Notes under the pieces: model-generated
What the model was told of the DNA's origin: nothing
What the model saw: only the letters and a program-made list of their open reading frames with translations
The model's database searches: none
From: a virus
Virus record (IMG/VR): IMGVR_UViG_3300039412_000159
Location: 1 to 20,200 of that record
DNA length: 20,200 nucleotides
Reading direction: 5' to 3' (one strand)
Translations under genes and position numbers: made by a program
Shown here: positions 13,696-20,199 of the stretch, piece after piece
Position numbering within the stretch: position 1 is the first letter of the stretch
Layout: every line of letters starts with the position of its first letter

Positions 13696-13917
13696 TTACC
13701 TCCCGTTATATTCCTGTGCATCACAGGTATAATCCGGACGAACACGATAACGCGCTGAAGTTTTCAGCCCCATAATCAAACAACGCTTCCCGTTATCGAC
13801 ATTCGCAATTTCAAGTGTTCTCAGATTCGTGCAATACTGGCAATTCCGTGTTTCGTTGGTTGACCCCTTGCGATAACGCAGTTCGTCTTTTTTCTTTAAT
13901 CTCGGTAATGCGCCCAT
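13696..13917 (-). CDS. Small four-cysteine protein after the B-type ATPase
   Basis: 73 aa starting MGALPRLKKKDELRYRKGST. It has a highly basic N-terminus and four cysteines arranged CxxC, then single Cys about 17 and 18 residues further on (NCQYC, KRCLIMG, YTCDAQ), compatible with one zinc site. AGGAGGTGA lies four bases before ATG 13917, deciding this start: the longer reading to 13983 merely translates the palindromic repeat. It couples to the 51-aa membrane-protein gene downstream. Function not recognised. Confidence 0.75.
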   Translation of the reverse strand: MGALPRLKKKDELRYRKGSTNETRNCQYCTNLRTLEIANVDNGKRCLIMGLKTSARYRVRPDYTCDAQEYNGR

Positions 13918-13935
13918 CGTTTCACCTCCTGTTTT

Positions 13936-13977
13936 AGATTGCCACGCCGCGTTAGACGCGGCTCGCAATGACAATCT
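13936..13977. repeat. Dispersed palindromic element, copy downstream of B
   Basis: Nested palindrome with ends AGATTG/CAATCT, then ATTGC/GCAAT, and an inner stem CCGCGT/ACGCGG around TAG. It fills the gap between the ATPase stop and the next ribosome binding site. It is nearly identical (two mismatches in about 37 bases) to 15279-15315 in the opposite orientation. Confidence 0.7.
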
Positions 13978-13979
13978 TT

Positions 13980-15260
13980 TCAAATATCCATATCTTCCTG
14001 ATTGCCGCTTTCAATTTTCATCACTAATTCTTCGGTAACTTTTTTCTCGCCAAGTTCATAAGCCGAGGTTATGGCCTTTGCCGCGTAGTTATTGATCATC
14101 AACGGATATGCGTGAGAGATCGCTTTATTGTTTGAGTCCTTGATGGTCAGCCGTCGCGTTAATGCTTTAAAAGCGGCATCTTCAAAAATGTCTTCGATCT
14201 TCACGCCGACGCGTTTGAATTTCATATTGAGATAATCTTTTGTATTGCCATTAAGACCCTTGATTTCGGCAACCTGTATGCGCCTGATGACTTCCCGCAT
14301 TTCGATGTGTTTTGTTTCATTGAAAAGAGATTTAAGTTCGGTCTGACCGATCAGGATGATGCCGAGCAGTTTTCTGTATCCATCTTCGAGTTCGTAAAAT
14401 CTTTTGAGATATTTCAATGTATTGATGTTCAGATCATGAGCCTCTTCTATAATCAGAACGGCCCGGAAATTCTGCTGCGCCCGTTCCAGAAGGAGTTTGT
14501 GCACCTGTCTGGCCTTTGTTTCGAGTTTCATGGCCGGTTTAGTTTCCGATAGATCCATGATGATGGCGTCGCAGATGCTTGCCGCATTGACACGATTTTT
14601 ATCAATCATCTGCGGAAATATTACGATGGTGTCGCCATCTCTTCTTAACTGTTCTACGACCTTGCGGCGCATGACTGATTTGCCGCTTCCGACTTCTCCG
14701 ATAACAGCAAGAAAACCTCCGTGCCGTGCCGCATCAAGCATTGCCGCTTCGATGTAGCGGTGTTCTTCACTCATGTAAATATCCGATTCCTTTAATACGT
14801 CATCAATAAAGGGATTCCGAAACATCTTAAAATATTTCATTGCCTCTGGTTTAATCATCTCCACCTCCACGCTAAGTTTTAATTGTTCAGGATTTCCCGG
14901 CACCATTGCCGGATTCTTTCTTGTTTCCCACATTTTTTGGTTGTCCGCGGCCGGTGAAACATTCCGCAGATCCTTGCCGAGCGGATTCCAGATGTTGAAA
15001 ATGGTCAATTTTCTATCATTGAGCCATTGAACCGCGCGACGATTTTTGTTGATTTCAATTTCTATGGAATATTTAAAATCGGCTTTTTCTTTTGGAATGT
15101 ATCCGCGATTGATGACAAGATTTATCGCGGCACGGCTAAGGCCGGAGGCCTTTCCGAGTTGGGCCTGGCTGATTCCACACTCAACGCACAATTCTTTTAG
15201 AATGAGCGGCACAAAGGCCATCTCATATGCTGTTTGTTCATTAACTTTGGGTCTTCCCAT
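13980..15260 (-). CDS. B: MuB-like AAA+ transposition target-selection ATPase
   Basis: 426 aa, against 312 for Mu B. An N-terminal XRE-type HTH (residues 24-50, CVECGISQAQLGKASGLSRA) is followed by about 100 linker residues and an AAA+ ATPase with Walker A GEVGSGKS (188-195), Walker B VLIIEEA (268-274), a sensor-1-like ILIGQTEL (302-309) and arginine-rich EVIRRIQV (323-330). MuB polymerises on target DNA, directs transposition and activates the transposase. GAGGAG lies eight bases before the ATG. It is separated from the A gene by a zinc-ribbon gene and is bounded on both sides by inverted copies of one palindromic repeat. The extra linker region is unusual and lacks a recognised domain. Confidence 0.92.
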   Translation of the reverse strand: MGRPKVNEQTAYEMAFVPLILKELCVECGISQAQLGKASGLSRAAINLVINRGYIPKEKADFKYSIEIEINKNRRAVQWLNDRKLTIFNIWNPLGKDLRNVSPAADNQKMWETRKNPAMVPGNPEQLKLSVEVEMIKPEAMKYFKMFRNPFIDDVLKESDIYMSEEHRYIEAAMLDAARHGGFLAVIGEVGSGKSVMRRKVVEQLRRDGDTIVIFPQMIDKNRVNAASICDAIIMDLSETKPAMKLETKARQVHKLLLERAQQNFRAVLIIEEAHDLNINTLKYLKRFYELEDGYRKLLGIILIGQTELKSLFNETKHIEMREVIRRIQVAEIKGLNGNTKDYLNMKFKRVGVKIEDIFEDAAFKALTRRLTIKDSNNKAISHAYPLMINNYAAKAITSAYELGEKKVTEELVMKIESGNQEDMDI

Positions 15261-15278
15261 TTTCGTATCTCCTCGGTT

Positions 15279-15315
15279 GTCCTTGCGAGCCGCGTCTCAC
15301 GCGGCGTGGCAATCT
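15279..15315. repeat. Dispersed palindromic element, copy upstream of B
   Basis: Inverted copy of 13936-13977 with inner stem GCCGCGT/ACGCGGC. It lies just upstream of the ribosome binding site of the B gene. Confidence 0.7.
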
Positions 15316-15323
15316 GTTTTCGA

Positions 15324-15340
15324 CGCGTTCAGGGAACGCG
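15324..15340. repeat. Second palindrome upstream of B
   Basis: Perfect CGCGTTC/GAACGCG arms with AGG loop, followed by CCCTAC. Its form (GTAGGGCGCGTTC...) resembles another repeat class scattered in some Gram-negative chromosomes. It adjoins the element at 15279-15315, and the two together fill the 87-base gap before B. Confidence 0.5.
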
Positions 15341-15347
15341 CCCTACA

Positions 15348-15776
15348 CTAAATCCGTTCTGCAAAAAAAGGCGGACAGATATTAAATTTGTTACCGCAAT
15401 TCCCGCATTTTATATTTTGTGAACATCCGCCTTCGGGCCCCCCTAAAAATCCTGAAAAACCGCAATCCGGGCAAAGCCTTTCGATAAAGAGCATCTCCAT
15501 TTGATAGCCATTCAATTCGTAGTTTCGCTTTATGTGTTCTCTTGTGATTTCCCGAACTTTTTCTAATCGATTTATCCATTCTTCGATTGTTTTAAATCCA
15601 ATTCTCTTTCCGCCATCGTGCATATTTAATAACTCGGCATAATGACTTTGAAGTTTCAGACTCTCTGAGAGTGCGATTTCCAGCGTTTCTATTCTCTGCG
15701 CAACGGACATAAAAAAGTCACCATGAACACCATTGTGGTAACTTTTAAGTCTATCTGTCATTTTTATTTCTGCCAT
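15348..15776 (-). CDS. Zinc-ribbon protein encoded between transposase and ATPase
   Basis: 142 aa (143 if ATG 15779 is used; 15776 is better placed from GAGGAGG). Residues 1-100 are helical with repeated charged helices (RIETLEIALSESLKLQSHYA, IEEWINRLEKVREITREHIK). The C-terminus forms a zinc ribbon, CPDCG, then a glycine-rich GFLGGPEGGCS, then CGNCGNKFNICP. The segment 'GG-x-x-G-G-x-S-x-N-x-x-C-x-x-C-G-x-x-F-N' is one I recognise from small phage-encoded proteins. Position between A and B suggests a role in transposition or early control, which is inference. Confidence 0.78.
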   Translation of the reverse strand: MAEIKMTDRLKSYHNGVHGDFFMSVAQRIETLEIALSESLKLQSHYAELLNMHDGGKRIGFKTIEEWINRLEKVREITREHIKRNYELNGYQMEMLFIERLCPDCGFSGFLGGPEGGCSQNIKCGNCGNKFNICPPFFAERI

Positions 15777-15794
15777 CATCTCCTCCTCGTTTTC

Positions 15795-15822
15795 TATTCA
15801 CTATTCACCATTCACTATTCAC
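15795..15822. repeat. Four tandem 7-bp repeats at the transposase stop codon
   Basis: Units TATTCAC, TATTCAC, CATTCAC, TATTCAC on the plus strand (GTGAATR on minus). The last unit contains the stop codon of the transposase. Heptad arrays of this motif occur as slippage-type repeats in other bacterial genomes. A related two-unit version lies near 13076-13088 inside gam. Confidence 0.7.
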
Positions 15823-17501
15823 CCCGTAAGAGACACAGTCTCTAACGGGCTTACATTCCAGGAACCTTCCTCGATTGCCCTGATCACCTCCTCTGCCTCA
15901 TTGATTGTGATTCCCTGTTCATATTTCACGCGCAGTTCGGCATTTCGTTCCTCAGAAATTCTGCCTGTCTGCGCGAGTATCCGTTTTTTTAATTCCATAA
16001 ATGATATGTGTGTTTCGGCAACACCGCGATCAACTTCAATGGGCGTTCCTTTTTTGGCGATGTAATCAACGCCGATTTGATCGGCCAGTCCTCCAAAGAC
16101 TTGCATGCCCTCAAAGGGAATATCGCCTTTCTTTTTCTCTTCGCCGTATGCCATATTGTCAAAACGTTTGACGGCTTTTTGTGTCTGTGTTTCCGGTTGC
16201 GCTTTGTATGTCTGGCCGATCACAGCCGCGTCCGCGCGGAAGCCGCCCTGCAAACGAGGCAGCATTTCAATCGGCGATGATTCATAAAGCTTGCCTTCCC
16301 ATTCGACATCTATGAGAGGCTTTTTATAAATTTTCTGTATGATATTGACTTTTGCGTTTTTAAAGATTCCAGGAACGTGACGCACGTTGTATTCCATTCC
16401 TTTATAATCGATGGTATAAGAGCCGCTGACTGTGCGCGGTTCCTGTTTGTTTTGATATATATCCTGTAATGTTTCTTCGTCCGGCAATTCGCGGAATTGT
16501 TCTGCTTTAATCAGCAGCCAGCATTGCGTGCGCGGCATACCGTGCCGCGTGTGTATTTTGAATGCCTGATGCCAGGCCATCATGTCCAACGCCCATATAT
16601 TGATTTGTTCTTCCGATGTGCCTTGTTGAATGCGCAGTCCGGATTCGTACCATTCTTCAATGATGGTGTGTGTTGTTTCGCAAACTCCCTGACGGCGCGG
16701 GTTGTAGGGCAGTCCTTTCGGTATGTTGACTCCGAGGCGTTCCAGAAATTCCACAATGGCGTGTGATTTGTTAGCTGCGCCGGTATCCATCAGCAAATGG
16801 AAAGGGACGCCGCGAAATGGTACTTTTTCATGGTGATTACCCGCCCATGCCCACTTCAAAAAGTTCCAGAGATTGTCGCTCGTTTCACCCGTCGTATTGT
16901 AATATTTAAAAACAAAGAAGCCGCTAAAATGATCGACCAGAACGTAACGCAGAAGTCTCTTTTTGATTTTGGCAAAATTTTCAGGTTTGTTTTTATAAAA
17001 GTCCCTTTCGTCCATGATGCCGAGTTTGCCGTTTTTCAGGTAATACTGGATACAGACGGAACTGTCGAAAACATGGACGTGATTGGGATGGAGGGATTGC
17101 ATGGGCGTATGCGGAGAGTCGGCTTTCATGTGTATTTTCGACATTTGACGCTCCCGGAGGATGCGGTTCATTGTCGACGGCGTAACCTGCCCTGGTTCCA
17201 TGTAGCCGTTCATCTCCGCAATTTGTATCGCCCGTTCGACCGGCATGATCGGCCCTTTGTTTTCTCTGCCTGTCTCATAGAGCAATGCGGCAATGAGTTC
17301 GATCTGATTGTCTGTAAGTCCGGTTTTCAGCACGCCCTTGTCGGCGCGTTTTTTTCTCCCGGATGAAAAGCCATACTCTCCGGCAACCCGGTAAAGCTGC
17401 TGATTCGACAGTCCGGTACTTTCCTTATATTTGCCGAGGATTATTTTTCTATCCAGTGGCGGGGCTGATTTCAGTTCAGATGCAAAATTTTCTTGCCACA
17501 T
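15819..17501 (-). CDS. A: MuA-like DDE transposase (integrase core)
   Basis: 560 aa, against 663 for MuA. It cuts and joins phage ends to target DNA. The catalytic triad is D146 (HVFDSSV), D239 (LLMDTGAANKS) and E275 (RRQGVCETTH), a DDx35E spacing typical of the rve/RNase H core. Residues 15-120 are helical DNA-binding segments (end-recognition like). A beta-barrel domain follows the core (about 355-415: RTVSGSYTIDYKGMEYNVRH onward), and the C-terminal helices (500-545: FMELKKRILAQTG..., INEAEEVIRAIEEG) resemble the MuB/ClpX-interacting tail. Only about 145 residues precede the first Asp, versus about 268 in MuA, so the enhancer-binding domain seems absent. GGAGTGA precedes the ATG. Confidence 0.95.
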   Translation of the reverse strand: MWQENFASELKSAPPLDRKIILGKYKESTGLSNQQLYRVAGEYGFSSGRKKRADKGVLKTGLTDNQIELIAALLYETGRENKGPIMPVERAIQIAEMNGYMEPGQVTPSTMNRILRERQMSKIHMKADSPHTPMQSLHPNHVHVFDSSVCIQYYLKNGKLGIMDERDFYKNKPENFAKIKKRLLRYVLVDHFSGFFVFKYYNTTGETSDNLWNFLKWAWAGNHHEKVPFRGVPFHLLMDTGAANKSHAIVEFLERLGVNIPKGLPYNPRRQGVCETTHTIIEEWYESGLRIQQGTSEEQINIWALDMMAWHQAFKIHTRHGMPRTQCWLLIKAEQFRELPDEETLQDIYQNKQEPRTVSGSYTIDYKGMEYNVRHVPGIFKNAKVNIIQKIYKKPLIDVEWEGKLYESSPIEMLPRLQGGFRADAAVIGQTYKAQPETQTQKAVKRFDNMAYGEEKKKGDIPFEGMQVFGGLADQIGVDYIAKKGTPIEVDRGVAETHISFMELKKRILAQTGRISEERNAELRVKYEQGITINEAEEVIRAIEEGSWNVSPLETVSLTG

Positions 17502-17513
17502 TTATTCACTCCA

Positions 17514-18476
17514 TTATTTAGTTTTTTTTGATGACTCTTTAGCCGGTGTGATCGCCGCGCCCATGCCGGGTTTCCAGGCCGCCTCCGGGCACATAATTGC
17601 GTTGCCGTACATCTCCGTTGCGACTTCGAATGCAATGAGGATTTGTTTTTTCATGTAATCGAGTGCGGAAAGATAGGCCGCGCGCATGCGGGGTGTAGGA
17701 GGTGGATCGTTATGTTTGGATAGTTCCTCCATCCGTTCAGGATCGAGTTGCAGTAGATAGCCGTCAAAACCTGTCCGGAAAAATTCAACACGTTTCAGGA
17801 ATCCGTCTTCCTCCGGGGTGAGATTCTTTTCCCTGGCCTGACCTTCGAGCTTTTCCAGATTTTTGTGAAGTTTCTGGATTGTTTTTTCTTTGTCATTGAG
17901 GACGCGGTCTTTTGCTTTGACTTCCAGAGCTTTTTCTTTTTTTGCGGTTTCCGCATTGTCCTTAAGTTGATCCAGAACGGCTTCGATTTCGTCTTTATGA
18001 TCGGCATCGAGGGGAATTAATTGGTCATCATAGATAAGGCAGCCGTCTTTAATTTCCGCCAAATTGGCGGAAACCGAACGGCCTAACAGTCTGATTTTAT
18101 TGAATGTGATACCTGCTAAATCCGCCAATTTGGCGGAAAATTGATCAAAAAGAGGTTTAAGTTCCTCGATCAAACGGTCTGCTGTTCTATCAGCATACCC
18201 GCGCGAATCGCAAAACTCTTTCCATGTTTTTCCACCTTTTTTATAGTCTTTGGTTTGCTTAACCCGATAAAGTATCAGCAGTTTTAAAAATTCATTATGT
18301 GCAATGTCATAATCAATCTTGTCTAAGATTCCTTCAAACCGGCTTTCTTCTTTTTCCGCCGCGATCTCAGATTTCAGGCGCGTCATTTCTGCGTCCGCTT
18401 CTTTCCGCGCTATATTGTAAATCTCGTTTCCGGCCAAGACCTGGGCATCCAGGTCTTTTGATTTTGTTTTATTTCC
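17514..18476 (-). CDS. Conserved Mu-like phage protein, HTH plus coiled coil
   Basis: 320 aa from MGNKTKSKDL, the start chosen for GGGAGGAG nine bases upstream; it overlaps the preceding gene by eight bases. Residues 50-110 hold the conserved core (IDYDIAHNEFLKLLILYRVK, then TWKEFCDSRGYADRTADRLI, HTH-like), followed by SAKLADLAGITFNKIRLLGR and a matching SANLAEIKDG element, then a coiled coil at 165-218 (KKEKALEVKAKDRVLNDKEK). Proteins with the 'W-x-x-F-C-x-x-x-G-x-x-x-R-T' and 'FNKIRLLGR' pattern are frequent just upstream of A in Mu-like prophages of anaerobes. Function unknown; DNA binding is likely. Two palindromes in its coding sequence are listed separately. Confidence 0.82.
   Translation of the reverse strand, partial: GNKTKSKDLDAQVLAGNEIYNIARKEADAEMTRLKSEIAAEKEESRFEGILDKIDYDIAHNEFLKLLILYRVKQTKDYKKGGKTWKEFCDSRGYADRTADRLIEELKPLFDQFSAKLADLAGITFNKIRLLGRSVSANLAEIKDGCLIYDDQLIPLDADHKDEIEAVLDQLKDNAETAKKEKALEVKAKDRVLNDKEKTIQKLHKNLEKLEGQAREKNLTPEEDGFLKRVEFFRTGFDGYLLQLDPERMEELSKHNDPPPTPRMRAAYLSALDYMKKQILIAFEVATEMYGNAIMCPEAAWKPGMGAAITPAKESSKKTK
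18053..18073. repeat. Twin palindrome, site 1
   Basis: Perfect 10-bp arms TTTCCGCCAA/TTGGCGGAAA with one central base. It shares an 18/19 match (TCCGCCAAATTGGCGGAAA) with site 2. It encodes the SANLAE peptide. Confidence 0.7.
18121..18137. repeat. Twin palindrome, site 2
   Basis: 8-bp arms TCCGCCAA/TTGGCGGA with one central base, 68 bases from site 1. It encodes the SAKLAD peptide. The pair looks like an operator or partition-type site, although repeated coding use is an alternative explanation. Confidence 0.7.
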
Positions 18477-18783
18477 CATTCTTTTTCTCCTCCCTTCCTT
18501 GATAACTTGCCAACACACCGGTTAATGCCCGGCGACATAAAATATAATGCCTGTGGGCATTACGCAGATTGTCGATGGCGCATTTATCGAAGTGCGTCAG
18601 TTTAATATTTAGTAATAATTCAATCCGTTTTGCTGTGGCTGCGTCTTTGAGGGGACTCTTTAATAATGTTGTTGTCAGAAGAATATTTGCGGCATCATCT
18701 CCGAATTTTTTAATGAGCAGTTCGGCAATCTCCTTGTATATATCATCTAAACTACAATTTAATTTACTCATAATTTTCGCCAT
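18469..18783 (-). CDS. Small helical hypothetical protein (104 aa)
   Basis: 104 aa, possibly 100 from MSKLNCSLDD at 18771. The first ATG follows AGGAG with no spacer, while the second is 12 bases away, so the start is undecided. It is predicted fully helical (YKEIAELLIKKFGDDAANIL, ATAKRIELLLNIKLTHFDKC, IDNLRNAHRHYILCRRALTG) with a basic, Lys-rich end. It starts three bases after the winged-HTH gene and overlaps the 320-aa gene, so all three are co-translated. No family recognised. Confidence 0.72.
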   Translation of the reverse strand: MAKIMSKLNCSLDDIYKEIAELLIKKFGDDAANILLTTTLLKSPLKDAATAKRIELLLNIKLTHFDKCAIDNLRNAHRHYILCRRALTGVLASYQGREEKKNGK

Positions 18784-18786
18784 CTC

Positions 18787-19080
18787 CTATCCCAGCGTAT
18801 CTAGGTCTTGTTTGAGTTTATTTATTTGACCTTCTGTATTTGCCTTCACGCGCGCCCAAATAACGGCCAGCCGCATTCCGGGCGTGTATCCGTCGCCGAT
18901 CTTGCGCACCCAGCCCAACTCTTCCATCGTGCCGAGCTGTCGGAAGACACTATCGGTCGTTAAATTTGTTCCCTTTGCGATCTCTGTCGCATTAATCGGT
19001 TCTTTGTTTTCCGCGATAAAATTTAAAATCGCGTCCGTCGTCATCAACACTTCAATTTTTCTGCAACTCTTCGCCGCCAT
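18787..19080 (-). CDS. Winged-HTH DNA-binding protein
   Basis: 97 aa. Residues 10-70 form a winged helix of the IclR/MarR N-terminal kind: TTDAILNFIAENKEPINATE, then IAKGTNLTTDSVFRQLGTME (recognition helix) and ELGWVRKIGDGYTPG (wing). A C-terminal helix (ARVKANTEGQINKLKQDLDT) may dimerise. GAGGAGGAG precedes the ATG. Such proteins are common in the early operons of Mu-like phages, probably acting in early transcription control. An alternative start at residue 13 (MTTDAIL) lacks as good a ribosome binding site. Confidence 0.85.
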   Translation of the reverse strand: MAAKSCRKIEVLMTTDAILNFIAENKEPINATEIAKGTNLTTDSVFRQLGTMEELGWVRKIGDGYTPGMRLAVIWARVKANTEGQINKLKQDLDTLG

Positions 19081-19095
19081 AAAATCTCCTCCTCG

Positions 19096-19593
19096 CTATT
19101 TTTTGATTCCTCTGAATTCTTTTTTAAGCCGCTGCATCTCGGATATTGCATCATCAAGTTTGCCTATTGCCAATTTGCGCACCTCGGTTTGATCAATGAC
19201 ACGCGCTTCTTCGGCCTTGGCCAGAGCGGAAACGATTCCGAGTCTTCCGGTAATGTGCTGGATGGCATAAATGATGGCGGCAGGCATCGGGTATTCAACT
19301 GGTTTGCTTAGATAATGATTCAGCATGTGAATGGAAAGATTCCAGCTTTTAGGCATGGTGCCAAAATAGATATTGATTGCATCGACTAATTGTTCCCGGC
19401 TTCCGCCCCATTCACGGATGTCATTTTTAGCGGCGGCGGAAATTTCAATACAAGCCTCTTCATAACTTTCCACGCGCTCCGGTTTCTTCGGCCCATTAAT
19501 GAGTTTCACTCGCAGGGATTCGTATTCCGCAATCTGTGAGTCAAAATCTAATTCCTGCTGCCGGGTATCTATTTTTTTTCCGTTTTTAGACAT
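19096..19593 (-). CDS. Conserved Mu-like phage protein (165 aa), early region
   Basis: 165 aa from MSKNGKKIDTRQQELDF, with GAGGA seven bases upstream; the reading from 19623 would add ten residues without such a site. The conserved part covers residues 40-160: YEEACIEISAAAKNDIREWG, SREQLVDAINIYFG, SLSIHML-like WNLSIHMLNHYLSKPVEYPM, AAIIYAIQHITGRLGIVSAL, and DDAISEMQRLKKEFRG. I recall this protein from early operons of Mu-like prophages in other bacteria, always of unknown function. It has no transmembrane segment. The 'SREQLVDAIN...LSIHMLNHYLSKP' stretch resembles a short HTH-like recognition unit, which would fit a regulator. Confidence 0.8.
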   Translation of the reverse strand: MSKNGKKIDTRQQELDFDSQIAEYESLRVKLINGPKKPERVESYEEACIEISAAAKNDIREWGGSREQLVDAINIYFGTMPKSWNLSIHMLNHYLSKPVEYPMPAAIIYAIQHITGRLGIVSALAKAEEARVIDQTEVRKLAIGKLDDAISEMQRLKKEFRGIKK

Positions 19594-19619
19594 TGCATTC
19601 CTCGCTTTTTTTGGTATGA
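19593..19619 (+). promoter_or_regulatory. Possible plus-strand promoter
   Basis: TTGCAT, 16 bases, TATGAT (ending about 19619) resembles a sigma70 promoter pointing toward the plus-strand ORF at 19651. The spacer is one base short and the region is T-rich, so this is tentative. Confidence 0.3.
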
Positions 19620-19650
19620 TCAAATCTCATTTGAAATCCTATGTGGTGAT

Positions 19651-19836
19651 ATGGACTTTTTAAAAAACATAGCTGTTAATTTAACGGCCACCGGCCCCGC
19701 CTCCATCATTATTGTTTGGGTTGTCTGTGTCACTCTTTTGGGAATATTTGGGACGGGGGCATTGGCATGGTTTGCAATGATTGTTCTTAATATCGCAGGG
19801 GCAGTTATTGTTGTTTCGCTTTGTGAAAAGATATAA
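19651..19836 (+). CDS. Plus-strand two-TM small membrane protein
   Basis: 61 aa, the only plausible plus-strand gene in the window. The protein looks genuine: a short amphipathic start (MDFLKNIAVNLTATGPAS), one membrane helix (IIIVWVVCVTLLGIFGTG), a turn, and a second helix (LAWFAMIVLNIAGAVIVVSL). The 'NLTATGPA-x-x-I-x-VW-x-V-C-V-x-x-L-G-x-FG' pattern is one I recognise from small phage membrane proteins, but I know no function. The ribosome binding site is weak (GTGGTGAT directly at the ATG). It lies antisense to the minus-strand ORF at 19681-19926, so the two compete as explanations. Possible roles are superinfection exclusion or holin-like activity; both are inference. Confidence 0.5.
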   Translation: MDFLKNIAVNLTATGPASIIIVWVVCVTLLGIFGTGALAWFAMIVLNIAGAVIVVSLCEKI

Positions 19837-19926
19837 AAAATAGAAGAGTAAAAGTATCCAGGGGGTAATACCCAAAGTAAAAAGAATCGGATAATAAGGG
19901 ACAAGAGGGTCTATAATGGGTGGCAT
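19681..19926 (-). CDS. Possible small single-TM protein overlapping the plus-strand ORF
   Basis: 81 aa starting MPPIIDPLVPYYPILFTLGI. It has an excellent ribosome binding site (AAAAGGAGATAAAAAC) just after the HTH gene, and a membrane segment (ILFTLGITPWILLLFYFLYL). The C-terminal half, however, is Asn/Cys/Pro-rich (CPCDIKNNHCKPCQCPRPKY) and ends in a Gly-rich tail, typical of sequence read antisense to a real gene. Either both genes exist or the N-terminal part is genuine and the rest is a relic of the overlap. Function unknown. Confidence 0.45.
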   Translation of the reverse strand: MPPIIDPLVPYYPILFTLGITPWILLLFYFLYLFTKRNNNNCPCDIKNNHCKPCQCPRPKYSQKSDTDNPNNNDGGGAGGR

Positions 19927-19944
19927 GTTTTTATCTCCTTTTAT

Positions 19945-20199
19945 TTATGCAGCTTTGCTGGGCAGCAGGTCGTCTACGTCTCTGCCAAGTTTGGCGGCTA
20001 GTATTTGCTTAATCTTCGCGATCTTTTTCCCGCTCCGCGCGACACCCTTTTTATGTCCACGGATAACTTGCGATACGAGCGCCTCGGATGACTCGGCTTC
20101 TTTGGCAATTTCCTGCTGCTCGACTTCGTGGAGAATAAGCAATGATTTGATGTAGCGGCCTCTTTTTTTGTCGTCATTGGTTAAGTGATTTGCTTTCAT
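19945..20199 (-). CDS. Small HTH regulator at the head of the early operon (Ner/Cro-like)
   Basis: 84 aa starting MKANHLTNDDKKRGRYIKSL at the edge of the window, so its upstream ribosome binding site and promoter cannot be seen, and an earlier start cannot be excluded. Residues 16-50 contain an XRE-type HTH (YIKSLLILHEVEQQEIAKEA, SSEALVSQVIRGHKKGVARS), followed by a helix and DDLLPSKAA. Its position as the first early gene is that of Ner in Mu, which represses the lysogeny promoter and limits early transcription. Here the sequence is Cro/C1-like rather than clearly Ner-family, so the role is inferred from context. The expected divergent repressor would lie to the right. Confidence 0.7.
   Translation of the reverse strand: MKANHLTNDDKKRGRYIKSLLILHEVEQQEIAKEAESSEALVSQVIRGHKKGVARSGKKIAKIKQILAAKLGRDVDDLLPSKAA

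Noticed and set aside
13918-13983. N-terminal extension of the 73-aa cysteine protein
   Set aside because: The additional 22 codons translate the palindromic repeat; a strong ribosome binding site supports the start at 13917.
15795-15822. CRISPR array or iteron origin
   Set aside because: Units are only seven bases with no spacers; no Rep gene is nearby, and the phage is expected to replicate by transposition.
16797-17366. Plus-strand ORF of 189 codons
   Set aside because: Opposite the transposase gene, whose catalytic motifs are clear; no ribosome binding site or recognisable motif.
18469-19080. Toxin-antitoxin pair formed by the winged-HTH and 104-aa genes
   Set aside because: The arrangement of two small coupled genes is suggestive, but neither product has a recognisable toxin motif and both are embedded in the early operon.
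19620-19904. Minus-strand ORF of 94 codons with hydrophobic start
   Set aside because: Shares DNA with two better-supported ORFs and has no ribosome binding site.
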